Shown here: positions 49,978 through 60,705 of the stretch, piece after piece
Position numbering within the stretch: the stretch's first letter is position 1
Layout: each line of letters opens with the position of its first letter
Assembly (NCBI GenBank): GCA_947561715.1
Contig: OX387204.1
Span: 16,497,001-16,561,000, forward strand
Length of the DNA: 64,000 bases
DNA from: Ascidia mentula
Lineage: Eukaryota > Chordata > Ascidiacea > Phlebobranchia > Ascidiidae
Reading direction: 5' to 3'
Program-made: the position numbers and the translations under genes
Notes under the pieces: model-generated
Told to the model about the DNA's origin: nothing
Seen by the model: only the letters and a program-made list of their open reading frames with translations
Database searches by the model: none

Positions 49978-52227
49978 ATGGGGAAACTGAGTGGCTGTTT
50001 TTCCTCTATCCTGCTGCTCTTCATTGGCGTCATGCGTCCAACTTGTCAAGGTACATATTTCGAAACGTGAATGTGACAACTCATGGTTGATAACTAACGC
50101 TTGTTTAACTTCAAGTGAACCTCCCAGTTCTCTACTGGTCGATGGATCAGAGAGAAGGAACAGAAATTTTGCCAGACATAGGTAACAAAACAATATGGAG
50201 AGCGGATATCTCAACTGTTACTGAACCACGTAAGAATCATTTTATTGTGTTGTTTGTAAATTCTTTCTGTCCATTACAACAAGAAAAAAAAATGATTTGG
50301 ATTAATTTTCAGGCATAACACATGGATATGATGGTGATGCTCTCTCCTGTGACAAATGCTCTGTATCGGTTGGAAGCAATGCTAACAGAGAAGGGGAGTG
50401 CCTCTTTAATCCAAGTCTATGCGAAGGTTAGGATTTCCTAAAAGCCTCCCCTCTCTATCTCCATCAACTCACAATATGTAATACACAAAACATAAAAGTT
50501 GTTTTGAGGACAAACTCTCCGTATATGTAGTGGTGAAATCCTGATGGTAAATCTTATTTAGGGCTGTCTGTGGCGATGTGGATCAAAGTGCAATCATGGA
50601 CAAACACTATCAGTAACTTGCTGTTTTCAAGTGGTGCTGTTCTACTGAGTCGCAACACCGGTATTTCAATTTATTCCGACACTTCAGACTTATTTGTGGA
50701 AGTGCTCGTTTCACCAGGTCAGCCATTGCGGTGTGTCACAAACCCTATGTTGCAATAAATCTGCATCTAACAAGTAATGTTTATTTTGAATGTAAACCAC
50801 TTCGATACATTTGCTAAACTCATTTTTCCTAAAAACAACTTTTTTTCAAGGAACTCTTTACAAAACTGCTGTTAGTTGGTCGCTGGTCGTCATGGACGAA
50901 TGGACACACGTAGCTGTTACTTGGTCACGTGCAAATCTTATCAAGGTGGGAAAGTGACGTAGTCTGAAGTTTAAAATGTTTATTGACACGCGTTTGTGTA
51001 TATTAGATCTATATTAACGGCACGGAGCCGGCGGACTACACGATGGCACCAAGCACTAGCACGGAAACTATACGGACGTCGCCAACTGTGTGGTTAAGGT
51101 TCGGTCAGACCCGGGGAAGTTTTGATATGGATGAAGTTAAAGTTTGGTACAAGGAACTCACACCGAGCGACATCGCAACTGTTGTGACAACAGGTAACTT
51201 TGGTTCAATTAAAGCACTTAAATGTCCAAGGCCCCACGTAATGATTGTCAATGAAAATGAAGGGTGATTGGAGAAAGCGTGCTGAGTTTTCGTCTTGGTT
51301 TATCAGTGAAGTCAATACTTGTAAATGCATACCGAGCATACTATGTTAAAAGTTATAATTGGTAATCAAAGTATGTAAAAGATGGATTAGAAAGCATTTA
51401 AATCGTATATGTCACATACACCATTTCCTCCACCACACTTCGTGCAGAAACAATCACAGCCACAACGACCCCAAGCCGAACAAAACCCCACGAGGAGTCA
51501 TCAACAACCAGCAACTTGATGTTTACCCAGGAAATAACAACGAAATCAACGGTTTCCTCGTCTTTAATGTGTAGGCTGTAGTTTCAAAAAAAATAGTTTT
51601 CTCCAAGTTTCTGAAGTATTTTTCTTTTGCAGGCACTGCTGAATTATGCAGAGAAATATGCGATAATCGTTGTTGCCTGGATTGGCTAAAGGTGTACATG
51701 GTATGTGTTATTGTCCTACTTTGTCTCATTTGTTTTGTTCTTATATTGATTTGCATGTCTACGTTCAAAACAGCTCGAAATGTTAAGCATTACACGAACA
51801 AACGTCACGCATCCGATGAAACCCAATTTCGTGATGGTTGCGTCCGTGAATAACGTGTGTCAATTTAATTATTCGGCAAATTCAAAATGCTGTGTTTTCG
51901 TGCGTCATGAATTGTCAGTTATTATATATAAACGTGTTGCATATTTATTGCGGTCTGCAGCCAGTATCGGATTACCCACTAGCAAAACAAGGCGCATGCT
52001 CCTGGGCCAAGAATACACGCCACCTACATAACTGTATAACGTTAGTCAACATTAGAGGTAGAATGGTCGACAACAAGTTTTTCGCATCGAAATGTAATTC
52101 CTTCACAAACTTTACTTCGAAACATTTACATCCATATTTTTTCTTTGTGTTTTTCTTTGGTTTGCGCAATGTATGTATTTTTCCAGGTTACGTGTTACAA
52201 GTTGCCTTATGCCCAGCCGAGCCTTAA
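49978..52227 (+). CDS. Secreted LamG-like protein with Thr-rich linker and Cys-rich C-terminus (gene L1)
   Basis: Exons 49978-50050, 50116-50229, 50313-50426, 50562-50717, 50851-50945, 51007-51193, 51448-51570, 51633-51700, 51774-51893, 51961-52057 and 52187-52227 join to 395 aa. Exon 1 is a signal peptide (MGKLSGCFSSILLLFIGVM). Exons 2-6 form a concanavalin A-like/LamG fold: LYWSMD start, GLSVAMWIKVQSW, LLFSSGAVLLS, DEWTHVAVTWSR, KIYINGTEPADY and SFDMDEVKVWYKELTP. Exon 7 is Thr-rich (TITATTTPSRTKP), probably O-glycosylated. Exons 8-11 encode a cysteine-rich domain (CREICDNRCCLDWLK ... CQFNY ... ACSWAK ... LCPAEP) that I do not recognise. No membrane helix was seen, so it should be secreted. 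LamG domains bind glycans or proteins; the ligand is unknown. Exons after 7 were placed by phase and splice sites only and are less certain. Confidence 0.68.
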
Positions 52228-53132
52228 CCAAGCACGTCTGTAAGTTTTCTTCATCTTGGACAGCAACACACTAAAAAGATATATTTCACCTAAAACTCAC
52301 TTGGGCACAAGTGATGGCATGTATTTCAATCCAGGCAACCAGCAGAGTGACGTTTTATAACTAAAGGACATATTCGCCAACTTCGTCCTTTCCACATTTA
52401 AAAAGCTGATCGTCCACCACATGTGCATAGAATAACTTTAGGACATTTTTAACATTTGGCAACACCTTGTTCGATATAATTCAGAGTGCCACAAACTACT
52501 TAGCAAGCTGTAGCAAAGAAGAGTCTGCAGACAGTTGTACACAAAAGTTTTCGACCTAAAAAGTCTCTTCAGTGCGGATTGTGACTGTGGTGTTAAACTA
52601 GCTGGTAAGCTAGCCATGCACAGATTCTTCCACGTTGTAGTGGGGCGATCCGTTGAGTCTACATAATAGGTACTGAAGAACAGAGACGAACCAAATTGTA
52701 ACCAAACTAAACTGCTTGGTAACCAAATAGTGATAGGCTTGGATGCCATCCAAACCATACAGTAGCATGAAATTCATTGGGCAAACAACAAGTAACAACT
52801 TCAACAATTTTATTTGTGCTTCGTAAACAAACCGTTATGGCTGTAGTTATAAATGACCCATGACATCCAGATCCCACGCTTCTATATAAAGATTATCGTT
52901 ACTGCTGATAAACGGTACACGGAAATATAACGAGGAGGGGTTGGTATAAGACAACAGAAGCGTTCACAATTATCAGCTTTTGAATTAAAGTAGTAAAGCA
53001 GCAGCAACAGAAAAAGCGATGCTTTGTATGATAATATTTTGGTGCTTATTTGCGTAGAGGTAAATTCCGTGTAGAATTAACTGATATTGATCTATGATAT
53101 AAAGGCAATTTTCCGTGTGTTACCAAAAAAAC
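52228..53132. repeat. Duplicated intergenic block with hammerhead-like remnant
   Basis: From about 52436 this block is closely similar to the block from 59711, part of the tandem duplication of the gene cluster. Minus-strand 52577-52523 contains an intact core CTGAAGA plus stem II GACT/GGTC plus GAAA (plus-strand tcttcag at 52566-52572), but stem III is not convincing. The segment ggttggtataagacaacag near 52940 is the empty site for the MITE found in the second copy. Confidence 0.7.
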
Positions 53133-55289
53133 ATGGAGCAACCACTGTTGGTGTATTTTGTGCTTGGTATGTTGGTCACATGGTCATCTGGACAAGGTAA
53201 AAAAATTGGTTTTGAACCATGGCGTTGTATTCGTTTGACCAATAGCGTGTTGTCAGTGTTGAAGCCACCAAAACTTTACTGGTCGATGAACAAAATAGTG
53301 GGAACAAGTCTTGAACCTGACATTGGAAACAAATCTTTGTGGAAAGCCGACCTGTCGAGCATTACAGGACCAAGTAAGGCTTTGATGGATAAACATGCGG
53401 AACGCTTTCGTATAGTTTTTTTAGGTTGAATTATTATCTTTTGAAACGCACCGTTTTTCGCGAGTTGCTTTTGGTTCAGCAGTTGTTATTTACAGATCAG
53501 TCACAAGACTGATACGGCTTGTTATACGATCTGATAATAATTTAATAAAATTCGAAACACATTTTAAATAAAAAATTTGGTTGTTTCTAAGTTGATGAAC
53601 ACAATAATATCCTAATGCATAAAAAGTGCTGCATACTAACAACAAGTCGTTTAGGAGTAACTGAAGGGTACAGTGGCGAAGCGTTGGTTTGCAACAAATG
53701 TCGTGGAATAAGAGTTGGGAGCTCCAATAACAGGGACGGTGAATGCATTTTTAAACCGAGCAGTTGTGGAGGTAAAATAACCGCTGAAAATATGCCTCAA
53801 TATTTTCTCATTTTTATTTGAATCCATTGTTTTACAGAGCTTACCGTCGCGATGTGGCTTAATGTGCGAATCTGGTCGGATTCTGTAAGCAACTTGTTTT
53901 TTTCGAGCGGGGCTGTTCTACCATCGTACAGTACTGGCATCGCATTATACTCGAACACCACCAGTCTTTCCGCAGCTGTTTTGGTATCATCAGGTGAGCA
54001 ACAAAAATATTGTCAGGACCTCATTTCATTGTGATTTCAGGATATTTTTCAACAAATAAACACATTTTGATAAGGTAACCTGTACAAAGCTTCAGTGAAC
54101 CGTGACATGGTTGGTTTAAACCAATGGACGCACGTCACTATCACGTGGTCAAGTGGCAACGGGATCAAGGTGTGTGGATGGTGTTTGCTTGAGATACCAT
54201 CTAATTTGTTAACGCGTTTGTTTTAAAACCACTGGGATGCACCAGAATCACTTGCTTGAACTATTTTCAAATTGCTAGTTATACATCAACGGTACCGAAG
54301 AGAAGAAAGGAAGCGTCGGCACCCGCAGTGTTTCAACCAATGGAGCTTCACTTAGGTTTGGGCAAACCCAGGGAAGTTTTTACATGGATGAAGTAAAGGT
54401 TTGGTTTCAGGAACTTACGTCCGACCAGGTTTCATTGGCGACCACGGTCAGCATTGGGTCAGATACCGGTTAGTGTACAACTAGAAATAAATTCCTAGGT
54501 TACTCTGCACTGACCGCAAGCGACAAAGGGTTGTTACTTTCACTTTTAAATTAAAAGATTTCATGGAATGCCCAGATTTTGGACTTTCATCAGTACTAGC
54601 GACTCCTTTTAAAAAATGTGTAAACCAAAGAATGGGAAATTCCTTTACATATGTACTTAAACACATGCTGTTGAGACGGACGAAAACAATTTGACATCGA
54701 TAGAATATTTTTGCCACGCAGTTGGAAAAACAGAAATAAGTACAAAGGGTGCCCCGACCACCACGATCAAACCAGAGAAAACAAGCAATAAAGAGTCCAC
54801 AACTTCTCAATTGACTTCACTTTCCTCGTCATCTATAAGCAACCAAAAACTGAACTCAATCTATCCAATGCTTACCATGATAATATATGTAAGTTGGAAA
54901 CTGTAAACATGATAATCAAAGGGTGATAATATGGCAGGTATCAGATCAAAGGCATTATTCCGTATGAATAAGAACTGATGATGCTTATAGCATATAAATA
55001 CGAGTTTTCTAATAAATGCTAATATCAATCAATGGGTTCATGATTCGTTGATACACGGACATCAATGGTTTTCATGAAGCAAAATTATCCAATAATACTA
55101 GTTTGTAAAATGGGGGGGGGGCATCCAAAAGATTTTACTAATTCACATAAATTTTTAAACGAAGTTTTGGAGTAAATTTCCACACAAAGATGCACAATCT
55201 GTTAGGATAAGTAATGTTTTATGTTCTAGGCAGGATTGCAACTGTTAGCTGTGTTGAAGACTACCAATGGTGGCTACACTGACCAATAA
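53133..55289 (+). CDS. Secreted or membrane-tethered LamG-like protein with Ser/Thr-rich tail (gene L2)
   Basis: Exons 53133-53196, 53257-53373, 53655-53771, 53838-53993, 54075-54169, 54279-54468, 54722-54888 and, tentatively, 55230-55289 give 321 aa. Signal peptide MEQPLLVYFVLGMLVTWSSG; LamG-like fold with KLYWSMNKIVGT, ELTVAMWLNVRIWSD, LNQWTHVTITWSS, LYINGTEEKK and FYMDEVKVWFQEL; then a Ser/Thr-rich segment with one 25-residue unit (SNKESTTSQLTSLSSSS). The proposed last exon adds AGLQLLAVLKTTNGG after YPMLTMIIY, which would give a hydrophobic C-terminal stretch suited to a membrane or GPI anchor; without splicing the frame ends at 54906. The 60-bp intron between exons 1 and 2 is open and in frame, so it may be retained. 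Paralogue of the broken copy at 60706-62664. Confidence 0.68.
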
Positions 55290-55301
55290 TCCTTCGTTGT
55301 G

Positions 55302-55592
55302 TATTTATCAATACTTCGAGCACAATATGACAGCAATTGTAAACAACCTTCAAATGTTAAATGCAACAATTTAATATTACACAATGTTTGTAAACCACGG
55401 CTGTAATTTCTTAGTTGACGTAGGGGCTACTGTTTGTAATACATTTTTTTCCTGCCATATAATGTCACGGCACCCAAGCCCAGATGTAGCGGACCCACAG
55501 TTTTATCGCAATGTGTTTATGGGGCTGGAAGGGGTAAACCACATGTAACCTCCAACCAGTTACGTAAGCCTAGAGCCACGCCAGCAGATTTC
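55302..55592. repeat. Dispersed repeat R1, copy 1
   Basis: Runs from the region cttcgagcacaatatgacagc to ...ggaaggggtaaaccacatg. Close copies are at 56378-56668 and 63515-63860. No coding capacity; family unnamed. Confidence 0.75.
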
Positions 55593-55609
55593 TAATGTCC
55601 AACTGCTAT

Positions 55610-55985
55610 GGAAGAACTTACGGTCGACAAACAGTTAAGAAAAGACTGTTACTTACACAAAACAATGAAGTACACGGAAAACTTTTGTTGTGTGGCCATT
55701 GTTCATATTTATTTAAATACAAACGTTGCCATGTAACGTTAATAATGTTACAACCTGGTGGTCATTGTGTGTGGCTGATTCAAAGAGACAAGGTGGTGTG
55801 ATATGTAGCCGCCTCCCCTCCCGGATTTAAAAACCTACACAACCCTTTGATGTTTATGCAGTATTTTGATTTCGCAATCGTTGCGCAACCGAAAGGATTT
55901 ATAAACGTTTGTTCACAGCATGTGAAGGGTAGTTATGTGGAAAAAACAGCAGTGAATGCCAAATTACTTAAATGAAAAAAGGTAT
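55610..55985. repeat. Duplicated block R2, copy 1
   Basis: Nearly identical to 57412-57805 (both begin gaacttacggtcgacaaaca and end near gcctgctt). Part of the segmental duplications in the LamG cluster, flanking the MITE and the broken L3 gene. Confidence 0.8.
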
Positions 55986-56062
55986 GAGGTGGCCTGCTTA
56001 TGTTTCCTATACCACACACAGAAATCCCATGCCGCATTCTATTTTGTCTAATCCACTTAAAG

Positions 56063-56300
56063 CAGTGTTTCTTAACCTTTTTTGGATCACGAACCACTAA
56101 AACATTATTTGAAAAGCTATGGACCCCTTTGCAAGAAACACATTGCAAATGTCGAAAAATTAAAATTCGTAGACAGCGAAACCTTATGGACAGAGGAAAA
56201 TACGTGGATTTTCGGAATAATTTTATTTCGTTCTATGGACCCCTCAATGCTTCTTCTCGGACCCCTTGGGGGTCCATGGACCCCAGGTTAAGAACCCCTG
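56063..56300. mobile_element. hAT-type MITE, 238 bp
   Basis: Ends CAGTGTTTCTTAACC and GGTTAAGAACCCCTG are inverted repeats, typical of hAT ends, flanked by the 8-bp duplication ACTTAAAG (56055-56062 and 56301-56308). No coding capacity, so it is a non-autonomous element. Confidence 0.88.
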
Positions 56301-56377
56301 ACTTAAAGGTTATGTGAAACAAACAAACAAAACAAAAATACCAATCGGAAGTATATAGTGTTACTTCGTTGTGCAAC

Positions 56378-56668
56378 TTTCATCAATTCTTCGAGCACAA
56401 TAATACAGCAATTGTAAACAACTTTCAAATGTTAAATGCAGCAACAATTTAATATTATACAATGTTTGCGTATCACTGCTGTAATTTCTTTCAACAGTTG
56501 ACGTAGGGGCTACTGTTTGTAATACATTTTTTTCCTGTCATAATGTCACGGACCACAAGCCCAGATGCAGCGGACCCACAGTTTTATCGCAATGTGTTTA
56601 TGGGGCTGGAAGGGGTAAAACACATGTAACCTCTAACCAGTTACATAAGCCTAGAGCCACGCCAGCAG
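56378..56668. repeat. Dispersed repeat R1, copy 2
   Basis: Second copy of the repeat at 55302-55592, with only small differences such as caacaatttaatattata and an extra tcaa near 56494. Confidence 0.75.
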
Positions 56669-57056
56669 AGCAAAGTGATACAGTTCTCACACTAGGGCGT
56701 CCTTCACATAGAATGAATCAAATACTTACGGTTGTGAAAATCAACTGTAGTCACGGTTACTTGTATTGACATAAGTACGACAAAAGAACGGTGTAGAATA
56801 ACATTGCTCAAAGCTAGATGGCAGGGTCACAACAGCAGCAAAAGCGAAAAGCAATTGCAAAAAATTGCTGTGATATGAATGCACGGCAGTTTTTCAAGCT
56901 GCGGTAAATTTGAAAACACATGTTTTACGTTTAAATAAAGAACAAACTTAACATTTGTTGTTTGGGGGAAGATTCGTGTGCGTTTCTAATGTCCAACTGC
57001 TATGGATTTCTCCCTTTTACAGGCTTAAGATTATTCCTAGAGGGATAAAGGAAGTG

Positions 57057-57304
57057 ATGAAATTTGCTGGCGTGACTTTCTTTCATTTATTGTTGGTCGT
57101 GGATGGTGGGATGTCTGCCGCTCAAGGTAATACACTTATTTATGCATAAAGGTTACGATGACTCTATTTAATCTTGGTGCCACTCCTTAGTGGATCCACC
57201 AGTCCTCTACTGGTCGATGGATCAGAGAGAAGGAACAGAAATTTTGCCGGACATAGGTAACAAAACAATATGGAGAGCGGATATCTCAACTGTTACTGAA
57301 CCAC
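57057..57304 (+). pseudogene. LamG-like gene L3, detached 5' part
   Basis: Exon 57057-57126 is a signal peptide (MKFAGVTFFHLLLVVDGGM) and 57191-57304 is nearly the same as exon 2 of L1 (VLYWSMDQREGTEILPDIG), with the same phases. The expected third exon is absent, and a different gene (57919-58609) lies between this piece and the remaining LamG exons. The promoter may still drive a transcript, but a complete LamG domain cannot be assembled. Confidence 0.7.
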
Positions 57305-57411
57305 GTAAGACCTACATTTTATTGCGTTGTGTGAACAACCAAGCTGAGCTGAGCTGAGTTATCTGTTAATTAAACTGAAGGGAAACAAAGCGATCTAAAA
57401 GTTTTGAAAAG

Positions 57412-57805
57412 AAGAACTTACGGTCGACAAACAGTTAAGAAAAGACTGTTGCTTGCACAAAACAATGAAGTACCGGTACACGGAAAACTTTTGTGTGTGG
57501 CCATTGTTCATATTTATTTAAATACAAACGTTGCTATGTAACGTTAATAACGTTACAACCTGGTTGTCATTGTGTGTGGCTGATTCAAAGAGACAAGGTG
57601 GTGTGATATGTAGCCGCCTCCCCTCCCGGATTTAAAAACCTACACAACCCTTTGGTGTTTATGCAGTATTTTGATTTCGCAATCGTTGCGCAACCGAAAG
57701 GATTTATAAGCGTTTGTTCACAGCATGTGAAGGGTAGTTATGTGGAAAAAAACAGCAGTGAATGCCAAATTACTTAAATGAAAAAAGGTGTGAGGTGGCC
57801 TGCTT
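57412..57805. repeat. Duplicated block R2, copy 2
   Basis: Second copy of 55610-55985. It sits where L3 intron 2 would be, so this duplication probably accompanied the break-up of L3. Confidence 0.8.
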
Positions 57806-57918
57806 TTGTGTAATCATTTTCAAATTACCAAGATAACTTTTTCAAGCAAATTCCTTCAGAGTAATATCCGGTGTAAGTAATCCGCATTGAAACATTTTTC
57901 TGTGGCAGCACAAAAAAC

Positions 57919-58609
57919 ATGACACATGCACTGTCGTATATACTGATTGGTTTAGTAATTATAACTTCTTATGGACAAGGTAGGAGCTTTTAAATATGTA
58001 ACAAACATTGTATTAATAGTTTCGTTTTTTTGTGTGTATATAGCCGTTATGTTTTTTGTGTGGGGCCGTTCAACACAAACTCGTATGATAAGCAAAGTGG
58101 AGCCAATAATATGAATTGTGTAAGCTGTATACAGATGCAGCTCAAAACAGTTGCCATCTGTATATATGCAGCTTACACAAATTCGTATGTCAAGCATTTG
58201 TAGTAACAGGGACAAGCTCAACTTTTGCCGAGACCATCCCACGTAAAGCAGAGGAAACAATCTCTGGAACAACCACATTGAATATAATGGTGCTGACAAC
58301 TCCTTTTTTATTCACAGTTTCTTCAATATCTACGACCCACCAAACCCCAACATCCACACAGTTCAACGAATCTTCGTCTTTCAATGATGACATATGTAAG
58401 TAAAAACTGTCAAGAAAAATTTCGGTTTCATGAACGTTTTAGTTTTATTACTATTTTTAGGCCACAATCGTACTGTCAGTACGTCTTATTATCGAAGTTG
58501 CTGGCCAAATTGGATTGTAATCTCATCGATATGTCTGAATGTAGGCCTATGGATTTTTGTTGGATTCTCAAGTATGATCAATCATATGAAGAAACATAAC
58601 CACATATGA
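57919..58609 (+). CDS. Small mucin-like type I membrane protein, 133 aa
   Basis: Three exons, 57919-57979, 58204-58395 and 58461-58609 (TGA), join in phase. Exon 1 encodes a signal peptide (MTHALSYILIGLVIITSYGQ) split after G exactly as in the LamG genes. Exon 2 is Ser/Thr-rich (TGTSSTFAETIP, TISGTTTLN, SSISTTHQTPTSTQ), suited to O-glycosylation. Exon 3 has a short Cys-containing stalk, a single hydrophobic segment (WIVISSICLNVGLWIFVGFS) and a short basic tail with KKHNHI. The architecture is that of a small mucin-like type I membrane protein. Its signal exon and linker exon look derived from the neighbouring cluster, with the LamG exons left out. Ribozyme-family repeats lie in intron 1 (58080-58190). 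Confidence 0.6.
58080..58190. repeat. Inverted pair of hammerhead-family repeat tails
   Basis: The minus-oriented piece (tgataagcaaagtggagcc...aattgtgtaagctg) and the plus-oriented piece (ttgccatctgtatatatgcagcttacac) match the region 3' of the ribozyme at 22540-22590. The catalytic core itself is missing here. Confidence 0.55.
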
Positions 58610-59216
58610 AGTTGAAATGGACGATAATGAGCTACTTATGTCAACTTTTCAACATTTTTCACTTTACTGTTCGACTTAACTAAGTTTGCTTCAAGAAATG
58701 TACATAACAAAAACACCCATTAATTGATATAGCCAAGAAAACAATACAGTATGGTTCGATTGTGTTTAGCATTGCACAAAGTGACCTATGCAAACTACTC
58801 ATCGCCATTTCGTATCTTGGTGTGATGTTGTTTGTAACGCTAATGCAATAGTAACAGTGGATAAAAGTCGAATTCCAGACATCAAATTAGTTTGCAAGCA
58901 GACTTTTAAAAAACAAACCTGTGAAAGTAGGTGTACATCTTAAGACAGAACAGTGAATGTTGTAACTATAATTGATCATTACAACAAGATAAATATGTTT
59001 GGTCGTTTTTCTATGCAGCACTTGCCGTAATACAGGTTAGTGGACTCTTGTTTCTTTGCAGAAGATTTCATTTTGCAGGTTAGGATTTCCAAAAAAGCAG
59101 ACCCTCTCTAACTTCACAAACTCACAAAAAATACCCCTACCAAACATGGACATTGTTTGAAGACAAATTCTCCGCATGTTTGCAGTGGTTAAATCCTGAT
59201 GGTAAATCTTATTTAG

Positions 59217-59526
59217 GGCTGTCTGTGGCGATGTGGACTAAAGTACAATCATGGACAAACACAATCAGTAACTTGCTGTTTTCAAGCGGAGCTGTTTTAC
59301 TGAGTCGCAACACAGACATTTCAATTTATTCCGACGCTTCAGACTTATTTGTGGAAGTGCTCTTTTCACCAGGTCAGCAGTTATAGTGCGCAAACATTTG
59401 TCGCCAACCGTGTGGTTAAGGTTCGGTCAGACCCGGAAAGTTTTGATAGGGATGAAGTTAAAGTTTGGTACAAGGAACTCACACCGAGCGAAGTCTCGGA
59501 GACACTGGCACCTATCGCGACAACAG
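59217..59526 (+). pseudogene. LamG-like gene L3, detached 3' part with deletion
   Basis: 59217-59372 is the counterpart of L1 exon 4 (GLSVAMWTKVQSW) and is intact with splice sites. Only 30 bp later, the second half of exon 6 begins (from about 59402, SPTVWLRFGQT equivalent) and runs to a donor at 59526; exon 5 and the first half of exon 6 are gone. The core LamG strands are therefore missing. A Thr-rich remnant follows around 59617-59700 (TTRMNTTTTPSGTTST). Confidence 0.75.
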
Positions 59527-59710
59527 GTATAATGTTTAATGCATTGCAACACGCTAGGCTTGGAAGAACAGTTTGTTAGCTTGTGATCATTACTATTAAT
59601 AATATTAAAAAGTAAAAACCAGCACCACTTCAACAATCTGCACAACTCGTATGAACACGACAACGACACCAAGTGGCACAACATCAACAATCTCAAAGAC
59701 TGCAATAATA

Positions 59711-60705
59711 AATTAACATTTGGCTGCACCTTGTTCGATATAATTCAGAGTGCCACAAACTACTTAACAACCTGTAGCAAAGAAGAGTCTGCAGACAATT
59801 GTGCAAAAAAGTTTTCGACCTAAAAAGTCTCTTCACTGCGGATTGTGACTGTGGTGTTGAACTAGTTGCCATGTACAGATTCTTCCACGTTGTATTGGTG
59901 CAATCCATTGAGTGTACAACTAGGTACTGAAGAACAGAGGCGAATCAAATTGTAACCAAACCAAACTACTTGGTAACGAAATAGTGATAGGCTTGGATAC
60001 CATCCAAACTATACAGTAGCATGAAATTCATTGGGCAAACAACAAGTAACAACTTCAACAATTATATTTGCGCTTCGTAAACAAACAGTTATGGCTGTAG
60101 TTATAAATGACCCATGACATCCAGATTCCACGCTTCTATATAAAGATTATCGTCACTGTTGATAAACGAAATATATCGCGGGGGGGTTGGTATAAGACAG
60201 TGCTTTTCAACCTTTTTAAATTCTATCCGCACTTTTCTGTGGCACGAAAATTTCATCCGCACAATGCGGCCAAACCGCGCTTGAAATGTTTGCGAACCCT
60301 AGAATGTACATAACTATGAAAACCTACCGACGATTAAAGGGAAAGGATTAGCGTTGCTTCTTGAAGCTAGTGTACGTAACCAAATATAAAAAATTCTTAG
60401 ACTAAATAGCCTTTTATCGGACGATTGTCATCCGCACTCATCCGCACCATGTTTGCCATCCGCACTACAAATTTCACATCCGCACCAATGCGGATCCTCC
60501 CACAGGTTGAAAAGCACTGGTATAAGACAACAGAAGCGTTCACAATTATCAGCTTTTGAATTAAAATAGTAAAGCAGCAGCAGAAAAAGCGATGCTTTGT
60601 ATGATAATATTTTGGTGCTTATTTTTGTAGAGGTAAATTCCGTGTAAAATTAACTGATATTGATCTATGATATAAAGGCAATTTTCCATGTGTTACCAAA
60701 GAAAC
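59711..60705. repeat. Second copy of the duplicated intergenic block
   Basis: Corresponds to 52436-53132, including a decayed hammerhead copy on the minus strand at 59840-59787 (core changed to GTGAAGA). Interrupted by the MITE at 60198-60519. Confidence 0.8.
60198..60519. mobile_element. hAT-type MITE, 322 bp, inserted after the duplication
   Basis: Ends CAGTGCTTTTCAACCT and AGGTTGAAAAGCACTG are perfect 16-bp inverted repeats; the 8-bp duplication GTATAAGA is at 60190-60197 and 60520-60527. The paralogous block near 52940 has a single GTATAAGA with no insert, so the empty site is known. Internal repeats of catccgcac are visible. Confidence 0.93.

Noticed and set aside
54970..55010. Another hammerhead-like string (ctgatgatgc) here and at 62751
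   Set aside because: The CTGATGA box is present but no stem II/GAAA partner follows, so it is not supported as a ribozyme.
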